NCBI RefSeq assembly: GCF_030863805.1 | Contig: NZ_CP132957.1 | Span: 3,224,001 to 3,288,000, forward strand | DNA from: Kineothrix sp. MB12-C1 | Lineage (GTDB): Bacteria; Bacillota; Clostridia; Lachnospirales; Lachnospiraceae | Length of the DNA: 64,000 nt | Direction of reading: 5' to 3' | Shown: piece by piece, positions 16,549-24,723 of the stretch | How positions within the stretch are numbered: position 1 is the first letter of the stretch | Layout of the letters: each line of letters begins with the position of its first letter | Notes under the pieces: generated by a model | Database searches by the model: none | What the model was told of the DNA's origin: nothing | What the model saw: only the letters and a program-made list of their open reading frames with translations | Position numbers and translations under genes: made by a program

Positions 16549-18204
16549 GTGGTTACAGTTACTATAGACGGTGAAACGAGACAGTATGAAGAGGGAACGA
16601 GATATGAGGAAATAGCCAAAGAATATCAAAGCAGGTATCCGTATAGGATAGGATTGATAACCGCCGATGGTAAGATTAGGGAGTTAATGAAGCGTGTTAA
16701 GAAAGACTGCGAACTGACTTTTATTACTCTGGATGATCCGGTAGGGCATAAGACCTATATGCGTACGGCAGTTATGCTGCTGATTAAGGCTCTTCATGAT
16801 GTGGCAGGCGATAAGCTTTTGCGGAAGGTAAAAGTAGAATTTGCCATTGGCCCGGGATATTATTGTAGTATTGACGGTGACTTTAAACTGGATTCTGAAT
16901 TCATCGACAGGCTTAATAAGAGGATGAGGGAGATCGCGGAGGCGGATGTGCCGATTACTAAGAAGGCATATCCTATCAATGAAGCGATGGAAATCTTCCG
17001 CAGACAGAATATGAAGGATAAGGAGAAGCTCTTTCGTTATAGGAGGAGTTCTTATGTGAATGTGTACTGTCTGGATGGTTATTATGATTATTACTATGGA
17101 TATATGCTTCCGAGTACCGGCTATGTGAAATATTTTGAGGTATTTTCTTATGAAGATGGGCTAATGCTTCTTATCCCGGATAGAGAAATGCCGGATAAAC
17201 TTCCCATGATGGAGCCGCGAGAAAAATTATTTGAGACCTTGAAAAAATCCGACGAATGGGGTAATATGGTTGGAGTTGATACAGTAGGTGACTTGAATGA
17301 CCATATTTGCAGCGGAGACATTAATGATCTGATTCTTGTTCAGGAAGCATTACAGGAGCGTAGAATCGGTGAGATTGCCCAGGATATCGTACAACGTGGG
17401 GGCGTCAAGTTCGTAATGATCGCAGGTCCTTCCTCGTCGGGGAAGACCACGTTCTCACATAGATTATCTATTCAACTCCGGACGTATGGTCTCACCCCGC
17501 ATCCGATTGCTCTCGATAATTATTTCGTTAACCGGGATAAAACTCCTTTGGATGAAAATGGCGATTATAATTTCGAATGTCTGGAAGCCATCGACGTGGA
17601 ACAATTTAATCAGGATATGACCGATCTTCTTAATGGGAAGACTGTGGATCTGCCGAGCTTTAATTTCAAGTCGGGTCTTCGGGAATACAGTGGTAATTAT
17701 AAGACCTTAGGGGAAGAAGATATTCTTGTTATAGAAGGAATCCATGGGCTAAATGATGCGACTTCCTATTCCCTGCCGAATGAAAGTAAGTATAAGATAT
17801 ATATCAGCGCATTGACGAGCATCAATATCGATGAACACAATAGAATTCCGACAACGGATGGAAGGCTGTTGCGACGTATGGTAAGAGATGCCAGAACGAG
17901 AGGCGCATCGGCGAAGCGCACCATTGAGATGTGGAATTCTGTCAGAAAGGGCGAAGAAGAATATATTTTCCCTTTTCAGGAAAGTGCAGATGCTATGTTC
18001 AATTCCGCATTGATTTATGAACTTGCAATCTTAAAGCAGTATGCGGAGCCTCTTTTATTCGGCATAGAAAAAGGAGAGCCGGAGTATTATGAAGCGAAGC
18101 GGCTGTTAAAATTTCTGGAATATTTCATCGGAATAAGTGGTGATAATCTTCCTAAGAACTCCATCTGCCGTGAATTTGTAGGTGGGAGTTGTTTCCATGT
18201 ATAG
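16549..18204 (+). CDS. Nucleoside kinase with TGS and ThrRS-like N-terminal domains
   Basis: A 551-residue fusion. Residues 1-60 resemble a TGS domain, residues 60-270 a tRNA-synthetase second-additional-domain-like region (GHKTYMRTAVMLL ... GPGYYCSIDGDF), and residues 285-551 a uridine-kinase/phosphoribulokinase P-loop domain with GPSSSGKTT (from residue 293) and IEGIHGLN. This architecture is common in Clostridia and annotated as nucleoside or uridine kinase; how the TGS/SAD part contributes is not known. GTG start with an AGGAGGG ribosome site. It follows nif3 and precedes rnpB. Confidence 0.9.
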   Translation: MVTVTIDGETRQYEEGTRYEEIAKEYQSRYPYRIGLITADGKIRELMKRVKKDCELTFITLDDPVGHKTYMRTAVMLLIKALHDVAGDKLLRKVKVEFAIGPGYYCSIDGDFKLDSEFIDRLNKRMREIAEADVPITKKAYPINEAMEIFRRQNMKDKEKLFRYRRSSYVNVYCLDGYYDYYYGYMLPSTGYVKYFEVFSYEDGLMLLIPDREMPDKLPMMEPREKLFETLKKSDEWGNMVGVDTVGDLNDHICSGDINDLILVQEALQERRIGEIAQDIVQRGGVKFVMIAGPSSSGKTTFSHRLSIQLRTYGLTPHPIALDNYFVNRDKTPLDENGDYNFECLEAIDVEQFNQDMTDLLNGKTVDLPSFNFKSGLREYSGNYKTLGEEDILVIEGIHGLNDATSYSLPNESKYKIYISALTSINIDEHNRIPTTDGRLLRRMVRDARTRGASAKRTIEMWNSVRKGEEEYIFPFQESADAMFNSALIYELAILKQYAEPLLFGIEKGEPEYYEAKRLLKFLEYFIGISGDNLPKNSICREFVGGSCFHV

Positions 18205-18212
18205 TATAGGAA

Positions 18213-18255
18213 GAATAATAGTAACTGAAAAGGTACTGAACAGTTACGAATAATA
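18213..18255. mobile_element. 27-bp minimal GTAAC-ended element with 8-bp target duplication
   Basis: The 27-bp core at 18221-18247 begins GTAACTG and ends CAGTTAC. Directly on both sides stands GAATAATA (18213-18220 and 18248-18255). It therefore looks like a tiny inserted element made of little more than two terminal repeats. It lies between the kinase stop and the 5' end of rnpB. Confidence 0.75.
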
Positions 18256-18265
18256 AGTAAATCAT

Positions 18266-18614
18266 GCTAAGTAGAATAAATGATCGCGGCTGCAATTCCG
18301 AAAGGAAGCAGGTGAGGAAAGTCCGGGCTTCGTAGGGCAGGATGCCGGATAACGTCCGGTGGAGGTGACTCCAAGGATAGTGCAACAGAAATGAACCGCC
18401 CCGCATTGCGGGGTAAGGGTGGAAGGGCAGTGTAAGAGACTACCGTCCGTCTGGTAACAGACGGAGCCATGTAAACCCCATCCGAAGCAAGACCGAATAG
18501 AAAGCAATAGGCCGGCCCGGCCTGCTTTCAGGTGGGTCGCTCGAGGTTATCGGCAACGATAATCCTAGATAGATGATCATTCACGACATAACCCGGCTTA
18601 TCGTTCTGCTTAGC
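18266..18614 (+). ncRNA. rnpB: RNase P RNA (catalytic subunit)
   Basis: The universal 5' core GAGGAAAGTCCGGGCT occurs near 18313 and the matching 3' core ACATAACCCGGCTTATCG near 18585, about 270 nt apart. The ends pair as helix P1: GCTAAGTAGAA at 18266-18276 with TTCTGCTTAGC at 18604-18614. The long-range elements between them, including the GCAAGACCGAATAG segment, are those of a bacterial RNase P RNA. It processes the 5' ends of pre-tRNAs. A terminator follows 14 nt later. Confidence 0.93.
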
Positions 18615-18627
18615 AAGAACATATAAC

Positions 18628-18666
18628 AAAGACTTTATAATATAATATATAAGGTCTTTTTCTTTT
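18628..18666 (+). terminator. rnpB terminator
   Basis: AAAGACTTTA and TAAGGTCTTT pair around an A/T loop and are followed by TTCTTTT. Confidence 0.85.
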
Positions 18667-18681
18667 GGATTATTATTGTGT

Positions 18682-18828
18682 AGTTGAGAGTAACTATTCA
18701 GTAGGTCTGCGCATCTGCTGCGCTGACCGTAAAATACGTGGAAAAGCAAGTGAAAATCCCATCATCGCAGATGATTTTAATGGATTTTCACATGTGACTG
18801 TGAGGGAACTGAACAGTTATAGTTGAGA
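18682..18828. mobile_element. MITE-like element (131 bp) with 8-bp target duplication, copy A1
   Basis: The element at 18690-18820 starts GTAACTATTCAG and ends CTGAACAGTTAT, near-perfect inverted termini, and is flanked by AGTTGAGA on both sides (18682-18689, 18821-18828). Its first 43 bp are nearly identical to copy A2 at 49217-49349. It has no ORF and inner hairpins around CATCATC/GATGATT. It lies between the rnpB terminator and the protease gene. Confidence 0.88.
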
Positions 18829-18847
18829 TTATGAAAGAGGGGAGAAG

Positions 18848-18930
18848 GTATAATATTTTAACAATATTATACTGCGCCGAGCAAAGCGAGTGTGCAAAAA
18901 ACATACCGTGGACGCTTGCGGCTAAGGTAT
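18848..18930. repeat. Modular palindromic repeat B, copy 1
   Basis: It opens with the perfect palindrome GTATAATATT-TTAAC-AATATTATAC, continues with TGCGCCGAGCAAAGCGAGTG and ends with a CGCTTGCG-centred hairpin whose outer arms are ATACC/GGTAT. The same modules occur at 22413-22522 and 63029-63100. It ends 5 bp before the protease start codon and may shape translation of that gene. Confidence 0.8.
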
Positions 18931-18935
18931 AACTT

Positions 18936-19727
18936 ATGAAGCTTCATCTGAAAATTTTTGCAGGGATTGTGTTCTGCCTTATTTTGTACGGTATTACCCC
19001 TCTTGTTATGGTTTCGGCAAGGCAGGATAATATTCGCCGTCCTCTCATTCAGACGACGACCTTCAGGGATGAATATGAAGGGATGGTATCTTATGGCGGA
19101 ACTTATATACGTGCTCTGGACTATGCAGATATTGAAGAGGCATATGAAAGAGTAAAGTCAGGAATTGTCAAAATAAATACAAGTAGATTACATGGAAGCG
19201 GTGTGATATGGGAGCTGAATGAGGCGGAGATCGTAATCGCATCGAGTGCTCATCTTCTGACAGATTGGGATACTGACAGTTACATAATGTTTGGAAACGG
19301 GACAATAGTGAGCGGGGAGATTATTTTGCTTTCTGAGAGCTATGATCTGGGATTTTTGAAAATTGGAATCGATGAATTGACTTATGAAGAATTGGTAGGC
19401 TGCAGACAGGTAGGAAGAGAAGTGATAGCTTATGAGACGTTGCAGGATGGTGATGCTGTTTTTTCTGTGGGGTCATCGGACGGTGTTGCTTTGGATAGAT
19501 ACGAAGCGACAGTAGCTTCCGCTCACTGGTATATTCAAGAGTTTGACTCGTATATGCTATACTGCTTCGGTTATGCGAAACCCGGAATGTCCGGGGGAGG
19601 TACCTTCGATACTTATGGGAACTTTCTCGGAATGTTGAGCGGAGGGACAGGGGGAGGCGAGACAGTCAGCCTGCCGGTTACGGTGATGAAGAAAGAATAT
19701 GAAGATATGAAGAAAAATGATATGTAA
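18936..19727 (+). CDS. Membrane-anchored trypsin-like serine protease (HtrA-like, no PDZ)
   Basis: A 263-residue protein with an N-terminal membrane anchor or signal peptide (residues 5-27) and a chymotrypsin-fold domain. The triad is His106 in SSAHLLTDW, Asp138 in SYDLGFLKI and Ser219 in GMSGGG. There is no C-terminal PDZ domain, unlike classical HtrA/DegP. It should act outside the membrane, perhaps in envelope protein quality control. The start codon follows repeat B closely and has only a weak AAGG ribosome site, so translation may be low or structure-controlled. Confidence 0.85.
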   Translation: MKLHLKIFAGIVFCLILYGITPLVMVSARQDNIRRPLIQTTTFRDEYEGMVSYGGTYIRALDYADIEEAYERVKSGIVKINTSRLHGSGVIWELNEAEIVIASSAHLLTDWDTDSYIMFGNGTIVSGEIILLSESYDLGFLKIGIDELTYEELVGCRQVGREVIAYETLQDGDAVFSVGSSDGVALDRYEATVASAHWYIQEFDSYMLYCFGYAKPGMSGGGTFDTYGNFLGMLSGGTGGGETVSLPVTVMKKEYEDMKKNDM

Positions 19728-19798
19728 GTTGGCGCGAAGAATAAGTTATGATATAATTACATTGGTATAAAGTATAAATAAATGAGGAGCTTAGAGAA

Positions 19799-20578
19799 AT
19801 GAACTATATAGTATTAATAGCGATATTAATCCCCTTTCTGGGGACTTCGCTCGGTGCGGCATGTGTATTTCTGCTGAAGAAGGAAATGAATATAACAGTG
19901 CAGAAGACAATGCTCGGATTTGCTGCCGGTGTGATGGTCGCAGCATCGGTATGGTCGCTTTTGATTCCCGCTATGAATATGTCGGAAGGTATGGGGAAAT
20001 TTGCTTTCTTCCCGGCAGCTACGGGATTTTTACTCGGTATTATGTTTCTTCTTATTCTGGATAAGGTAGTACCCCATCTCCATATAGATAGCGGAGAACA
20101 GGAAGGCCCTAAGAGCAATTGGAAGAAGTCTACAATGCTGATGCTGGCAGTAACGATACATAATATACCCGAGGGTGCTTCAGTCGGGATTGTACTGGCC
20201 GGAGCCATGACCGGAAACAATATGATTACGATGGCTGGGGCGATTGCCCTTTCGATAGGAATTGCGATTCAGAACTTTCCGGAAGGAGCCATTATCTCTC
20301 TTCCGTTGAAGGAGGAGGTGGGAAAAAGAAAGGCCTTTTACATGGGAGTGCTTTCAGGTGTTGTAGAGCCGATAGCGGCGGTGATTGCATTGCTTTTGGC
20401 GACTTATATTACACCATTCATTCCTTATACGCTTGCTTTTGCGGCGGGTGCCATGATTTATGTAGTAGTGGAGGAGTTGATTCCTGAATCGGCAGAGGGA
20501 GAACACTCCAACATGGGAACGATTGGGTTTGCGCTTGGATTCGTCGTTATGATGATACTTGACGTAGCCCTTGGATAA
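19799..20578 (+). CDS. ZIP family divalent metal transporter (ZupT-like)
   Basis: A 259-residue polytopic membrane protein with about eight transmembrane helices. The metal-binding motifs HNIPEGASVGI (helix 4) and NFPEGAIISLP (helix 5) are those of ZIP importers of Zn2+ or Fe2+. The cytoplasmic loop between helices 3 and 4 is short and has one HLHID cluster. GGAG ribosome site upstream. Two COG0523 CobW-type GTPases lie a few kilobases downstream, which hints at a metal-handling neighbourhood but not at a single operon. Confidence 0.92.
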   Translation: MNYIVLIAILIPFLGTSLGAACVFLLKKEMNITVQKTMLGFAAGVMVAASVWSLLIPAMNMSEGMGKFAFFPAATGFLLGIMFLLILDKVVPHLHIDSGEQEGPKSNWKKSTMLMLAVTIHNIPEGASVGIVLAGAMTGNNMITMAGAIALSIGIAIQNFPEGAIISLPLKEEVGKRKAFYMGVLSGVVEPIAAVIALLLATYITPFIPYTLAFAAGAMIYVVVEELIPESAEGEHSNMGTIGFALGFVVMMILDVALG

Positions 20579-20617
20579 GACACAACAATAGAATGCGAAA
20601 GGTGAAGGTGAGAGATT

Positions 20618-21007
20618 ATGTACGAAATGAAAGATGAATATCTGACGGGAATCCAGCAGATAGACGAGGAACATAAGGTGCTTTTTGAGATCGCAGAAGA
20701 AATATATCAGTTATGCGTGAATGATTTTGTGCCGGATAAGTATGATCATATTACTGAATTAATTCGGCGGTTAAGAGATTATGCAGCATTTCATTTCAAG
20801 AGTGAAGAAGACTATATGGAAAGCATTCAATATAAAAAGATGTTTACCCAGAAAGTTCAGCATGATTCATTTATACGTAAGCTGGATAGCATGGATCTGG
20901 ATATTGTGGATGCAAATCAAACGGAAACAATAGAAAGTCTGTTGAAATTCATTACCGATTGGTTGATAGAACATATCTTAGAGACCGATAAACAAATTGC
21001 AGAATAA
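20618..21007 (+). CDS. Hemerythrin-like protein lacking one iron ligand
   Basis: A 129-residue four-helix bundle of the bacteriohemerythrin family, which binds O2 or serves as an oxygen or iron sensor at a di-iron site. Expected ligands are present as His19 (DEEHKVL), His59 and Glu63 (HFKSEE), His82 (QHDSF), His119 and Asp124 (IEHILETD). The first His of the helix C HxxxH pair is replaced by Gln78, leaving six of the seven canonical ligands. It follows the ZIP gene by 39 bp and ends at a strong terminator, so the two may be cotranscribed. Confidence 0.88.
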   Translation: MYEMKDEYLTGIQQIDEEHKVLFEIAEEIYQLCVNDFVPDKYDHITELIRRLRDYAAFHFKSEEDYMESIQYKKMFTQKVQHDSFIRKLDSMDLDIVDANQTETIESLLKFITDWLIEHILETDKQIAE

Positions 21008-21014
21008 TACAATA

Positions 21015-21063
21015 TATCCCCTGACAGTATCGAAAGTAGGATGCGGGCAGGGGATAATTTTTA
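21015..21063 (+). terminator. Terminator after the hemerythrin gene
   Basis: TATCCCCTG (21015-21023) pairs with CAGGGGATA (21048-21056), followed by a T-rich run. Confidence 0.85.
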
Positions 21064-21085
21064 TTATGGAATAGGAAAGATTCTA

Positions 21086-22264
21086 TTATAATTGGAACCG
21101 AGAGAGGATTTCATTCTTTGTACTGTTTACAGAGCCTTGCACCATTTCTTTGCTCCCGCCGCCTTTGGCTTGTAGTTGTTGTCTCAACATTTCATTTACA
21201 GGACGTACATCCTCCGTTTTAGAAGCAATAATATAGCGGTAGCCGGAAGCATCATCGCCGGAAAAAATACTGCAGATCCCGGAACATTTTTCAATGAGTA
21301 AGTTCACATATTTCCTATGGGTGGATGCCTCCATATCCGATTCAAACAAGCAGATATCTTTCGTATCTTCCGTAATCTGAGCTACTTTTAATTCGGTAAG
21401 GGTATCTTGTAAATCCATTATCTGCCCCCTTAGCGAGAAGTTTTCCTCTTTTAAGCGTTCTACTGCCTGTGCGATCAGTTCCGGTTTGGCGGATAGAAGT
21501 GCAGAGATGGTATCAGTCTGCTTCTGCTTATTTCTATAGTCCATAAGCGCACGGCTGCCGCAAAGAATGCTGATGCGGATGCCTCCCCGATGTCTGAAGG
21601 AATCAATTATCTTGATAATACCTATTTCTCCTGTTCTTTTTATATGAGGAGCACAGCATGCACATACGTCATATCCCGGAAATGTAACGATGCGAACCGG
21701 TTCATTGAGTTCGATTTTACTGCGATAGTTCAGGGCGGATAATACTTCTGTGGAAGGATATTCGGCTATCGTCTCTATGTTACGGTAGATTACATCGTTG
21801 GCAAGAATCTCTATCATATCGAGCTGTTCTTTTTCCAGAAATCCATTGAAGTCCAGGGTAACTGCCTGGGAACCAAGGTGAAAACCCACATTATCATAAC
21901 CGAAATGGGAATGAATCAGCCCAGACATAATATGTTCGCCGGAGTGCTGTTGCATATTGGAATAACGAGAGGCCCAATCGATCTTTCCTAAAACGGATAG
22001 ACCCGGATGAAAAGGGGAATCGGTAATATGCGTAATAATACCGTCTTTAATCTGTACATCTATTACCTTGGCCTCATTCAATATTCCGGTATCCGCATCT
22101 TGTCCCCCTTCTTCAGGGAAAAATAATGTCCGATCTAAAATAACCTTATAAAGAACTTCTGATGAACTCTTATCCTCACCTGAAACGGGATGGCAAGAGA
22201 GTACCGTGGCTGTAAATTCTGTCTGATAAGCATCTGTATCATAAAGTTTGATTGTTTTTTCCAT
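21086..22264 (-). CDS. Alanyl-tRNA editing protein, AlaX-L type with DHHA1 domain
   Basis: A 392-residue trans-editing factor that would hydrolyse mischarged Ser- or Gly-tRNA(Ala). The editing domain carries the zinc ligands His107 and His111 in QQHSGEHIMS and the Cys/His pair in CACCAPHIKRTGEIG. A coiled coil (about 255-300) leads to a DHHA1 domain at the C-terminus ending with the GGGSKEMVQGS motif. I take ATG 22264 (MEKTIKLYDTDAY) as the start from family length; the frame stays open 51 bp upstream. Single leftward gene. Confidence 0.9.
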   Translation of the reverse strand: MEKTIKLYDTDAYQTEFTATVLSCHPVSGEDKSSSEVLYKVILDRTLFFPEEGGQDADTGILNEAKVIDVQIKDGIITHITDSPFHPGLSVLGKIDWASRYSNMQQHSGEHIMSGLIHSHFGYDNVGFHLGSQAVTLDFNGFLEKEQLDMIEILANDVIYRNIETIAEYPSTEVLSALNYRSKIELNEPVRIVTFPGYDVCACCAPHIKRTGEIGIIKIIDSFRHRGGIRISILCGSRALMDYRNKQKQTDTISALLSAKPELIAQAVERLKEENFSLRGQIMDLQDTLTELKVAQITEDTKDICLFESDMEASTHRKYVNLLIEKCSGICSIFSGDDASGYRYIIASKTEDVRPVNEMLRQQLQAKGGGSKEMVQGSVNSTKNEILSRFQL

Positions 22265-22412
22265 AATAAAAGTAACTCTGCCTTTCTTTATTAAAATTAT
22301 AAACAAGGTTATCATACCTTGTTATACTTTGGTATGCAAGATATAAAATGAGATTAGAAGAGACTGTGGGTGAAGAACTTGACATTATTGCAAAATAAGA
22401 GCAAAATACAAA

Positions 22413-22522
22413 GGTATACCATGGCCGCTTGCGGACAAGGTATAATATTTAAACAGTATTATACTGCGCCGAGCAAAGCGAGTGTGCAAAAGGCATACCG
22501 CAGCCGCTTGCGGCTAAGGTAT
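22413..22522. repeat. Modular palindromic repeat B, copy 2 (longest)
   Basis: Four consecutive hairpin modules: an ATACC...CCGCTTGCGG...GGTAT hairpin, a GTATAATATT/AGTATTATAC palindrome, the GCGCCGAGCAAAGCGAGTGTGC module, and a second ATACC...CCGCTTGCGG...GGTAT hairpin. It sits 32 bp upstream of the CobW-type GTPase start codon, the same position relative to a gene as copies 1 and 3. Confidence 0.82.
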
Positions 22523-22554
22523 ATGATAAGAGAGAAGAAGGAGAATATTTGATA

Positions 22555-23736
22555 ATGACTAAAATAGATATTGTATCCGGTTTTCTTGGTGCCGGTAAGA
22601 CAACGTTGATAAAGAAGCTGTTAAAAGAGGCTTTGGCGAATACAAAGGTAGTACTGATTGAAAATGAGTTCGGAGAGATTGGCATTGATGGCGGTTTCTT
22701 AAAAGAAGCGGGAATTGAAATTAAAGAAATGAACTCCGGCTGTATCTGCTGTTCTTTGGTCGGTGACTTTGGAACTTCTTTAAAAGAGGTATTAAAGACT
22801 TATGAACCGGAACGGATTCTTATCGAACCGTCAGGCGTTGGTAAGCTTTCCGATGTTATGAAGGCGGTACAGGAGGTAGTGGCAGAAAATGAAGTGGAAT
22901 TAAACAGTGCAGTAGCTGTAGTGGATGCCACGAAATGCAGAATGTATATTAAGAATTTCGGTGAATTCTTCGTTAATCAAATAGAACATGCGGGAACAAT
23001 AATCTTGAGCCGTACGGGGAAACTCAGTGAAGAGAAGCTGGCGGCTAATGTAGCCCTTATCAGAGAATATAATGAGAAGGCAGTGATTGTGACGACTCCC
23101 TGGGAGGAGCTCGAAGGTGCGGATATTCTTGCGACAATAGAAGGTGCGAAGAATCTTGAAGCAGAATTGATGGAAGAAGTGCGGAGAGGATATGAGAGCC
23201 ATAATCATCATGAGCATGATGAGAACTGTGGCTGCCATGAACATCATGGACACTCCCATAATCATGAGGAGCATCATCATGAGCATGATAAGAACTGTGG
23301 TTGTCATGAACATCATGAACACTCTCATAATCAAGAGGGAAGCTGCGGTTGTCACGGTGACCATCACGACCATCATCATCATGACCACGGTGAAAATTGT
23401 GGTTGCGGCTGTCATGATCATGAACATGCCCATAGCCACGAAGGGCATCATCATGCTGATGATGTCTTCGTAAGCTGGGGAATGGAAACAGCAGCGGCAT
23501 ATGATAAAGCTAAGATAGAAGGGGTACTTGAAAGCTTGGAAGAGGAAGAGCAATATGGAATCGTTCTTCGTGCCAAAGGTATGGTGCCTGCCGGAGATGG
23601 AACATGGATTTATTTTGATTATGTGCCCGGTGAGTTCGATATACGGACAGGCCGTCCTGATGTGACCGGTAAAATTTGTGTGATCGGATCAGGGCTGAAT
23701 GAGGATAATTTAAAAAGGCTGTTTGAGAAGGCTTAG
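22555..23736 (+). CDS. CobW/COG0523 GTPase with an unusually long histidine-rich insert
   Basis: A 393-residue G3E-type P-loop GTPase, the family that delivers metals such as zinc to client enzymes. Walker A is GFLGAGKTT at residues 9-17 and the metal-binding CICC motif lies near residues 63-66, followed by ILIEPSGVG. Residues 216-303 form a His/Cys/Asp-rich insert built from imperfect repeats of HEHDxNCGCHEHH, with more than 35 histidines. Residues 305-393 are the CobW C-terminal domain. ATG 22555 has an AGAAGGAG site; TTG 22549 is an alternative start. The next gene encodes a second CobW-type protein. Confidence 0.93.
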   Translation: MTKIDIVSGFLGAGKTTLIKKLLKEALANTKVVLIENEFGEIGIDGGFLKEAGIEIKEMNSGCICCSLVGDFGTSLKEVLKTYEPERILIEPSGVGKLSDVMKAVQEVVAENEVELNSAVAVVDATKCRMYIKNFGEFFVNQIEHAGTIILSRTGKLSEEKLAANVALIREYNEKAVIVTTPWEELEGADILATIEGAKNLEAELMEEVRRGYESHNHHEHDENCGCHEHHGHSHNHEEHHHEHDKNCGCHEHHEHSHNQEGSCGCHGDHHDHHHHDHGENCGCGCHDHEHAHSHEGHHHADDVFVSWGMETAAAYDKAKIEGVLESLEEEEQYGIVLRAKGMVPAGDGTWIYFDYVPGEFDIRTGRPDVTGKICVIGSGLNEDNLKRLFEKA

Positions 23737-23739
23737 AAA

Positions 23740-23765
23740 TAACTGTGAGGGTAGTGAACAGTTAC
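23740..23765. repeat. Mini TAACTGT/ACAGTTA palindrome
   Basis: A 26-bp copy of the small GTAAC-family hairpin between the two CobW-type genes, 13 bp before the second start. No convincing target duplication. Confidence 0.5.
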
Positions 23766-23778
23766 AATAATAGAAAAG

Positions 23779-24723
23779 ATGGAGACATATGAAATGAAAC
23801 CAGTCTATATCATAAATGGATTTTTGGAAAGCGGCAAGACAGAATTTATTATTTATACACTGGAGCAGCCGTACTTTCAGGCGAAGGGCAGAACGTTACT
23901 TCTTTTGTGTGAAGAGGGAGAAAATGAATACGATGAGCTTCTGCTTAAGATGAGCAGAACAGACTTGGAATTGATAGAGAATGAAGAAGATTTCAATCCC
24001 TCATATTTGCTCGAGCTGGAAAAAAGATATAAGCCGGAGCGTATTATTGTGGAATATAATGGTATGTGGAATTATAAAGATATGAAACTGCCGTGGCATT
24101 GGTCTATTGAACAGCAGGTAACAACTATCGATGCATCTACTTTTCCTATGTATTTCAACAATATGAAATCGCTGTTAGCGGAGATGGTACGGAAATCAGA
24201 ACTGATTATTTTCAACCGCTGTGATGATGTGGAAGATTTAAACAGCTACAAGAGAAATATTAAGGCGATCAATCAGAAGGCGGAAATTGTATTCGAAGAT
24301 TCCGAGGGTGAGATTGATGAAATTATGGAAGACGATTTGCCCTATAATCTAAATGATGAAATTATCGAACTGGATAACAACGGTTATGGTATCTGGTATC
24401 TGGACTCTTTGGATCATTTAGAACGTTACATTGGGAAAAAAGTGCGGTTTACGGCTATGGTACTGAAACCGGAGCAATTCCCCAAGGGATATTTTGTGCC
24501 CGGACGCATGGCGATGACTTGCTGTGCGGACGATATGGCTTTTCTCGGCTTTGCTTGCGAATATGATAAAGTAGGCAGCCTGACGGATAAACAGTGGGTC
24601 AAGGTGACGGCACTCGTTAAGAAAGAGTATTTTGCAGATTATAAAGGAGAAGGGCCGGTGCTTTCTGCTCTTAGAGTGGAGTTGACGAAGGCGCCGAAAG
24701 AAGAAGTGATTAGTTTTGTGTAA
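23779..24723 (+). CDS. CobW-type P-loop protein fused to a DUF1980/TIGR03943-like C-terminal domain
   Basis: A 314-residue protein. Residues 6-20 hold a modified Walker A, GFLESGKTEF, in a CobW-like N-terminal domain with FNRCDD near residue 150 in place of NKxD. The CICC metal motif of its neighbour is absent. The C-terminal 120 residues (GKKVRFTAMVLKPEQFPKGYFVPGRMAMTCCADD onward) match in style the C-terminal domain of TIGR03943/YcgQ proteins, where an R.xITCCAAD motif is typical. In other Firmicutes TIGR03943 proteins work with a YcgR permease and occur near CobW. The fusion and adjacency suggest a metal or cofactor handling pair; this is inference. Confidence 0.75.
   Translation: METYEMKPVYIINGFLESGKTEFIIYTLEQPYFQAKGRTLLLLCEEGENEYDELLLKMSRTDLELIENEEDFNPSYLLELEKRYKPERIIVEYNGMWNYKDMKLPWHWSIEQQVTTIDASTFPMYFNNMKSLLAEMVRKSELIIFNRCDDVEDLNSYKRNIKAINQKAEIVFEDSEGEIDEIMEDDLPYNLNDEIIELDNNGYGIWYLDSLDHLERYIGKKVRFTAMVLKPEQFPKGYFVPGRMAMTCCADDMAFLGFACEYDKVGSLTDKQWVKVTALVKKEYFADYKGEGPVLSALRVELTKAPKEEVISFV

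Noticed and set aside
23199-23470. CRISPR-like tandem repeat
   Set aside because: The repeats are in-frame coding units of the His-rich insert, without constant spacers or cas genes.
23060-23553. Long His- and Met-rich open frames antisense to and in other frames of the CobW gene
   Set aside because: They are shadows produced by the CAT/CAC-rich repeat; none has a ribosome site or independent family signal.
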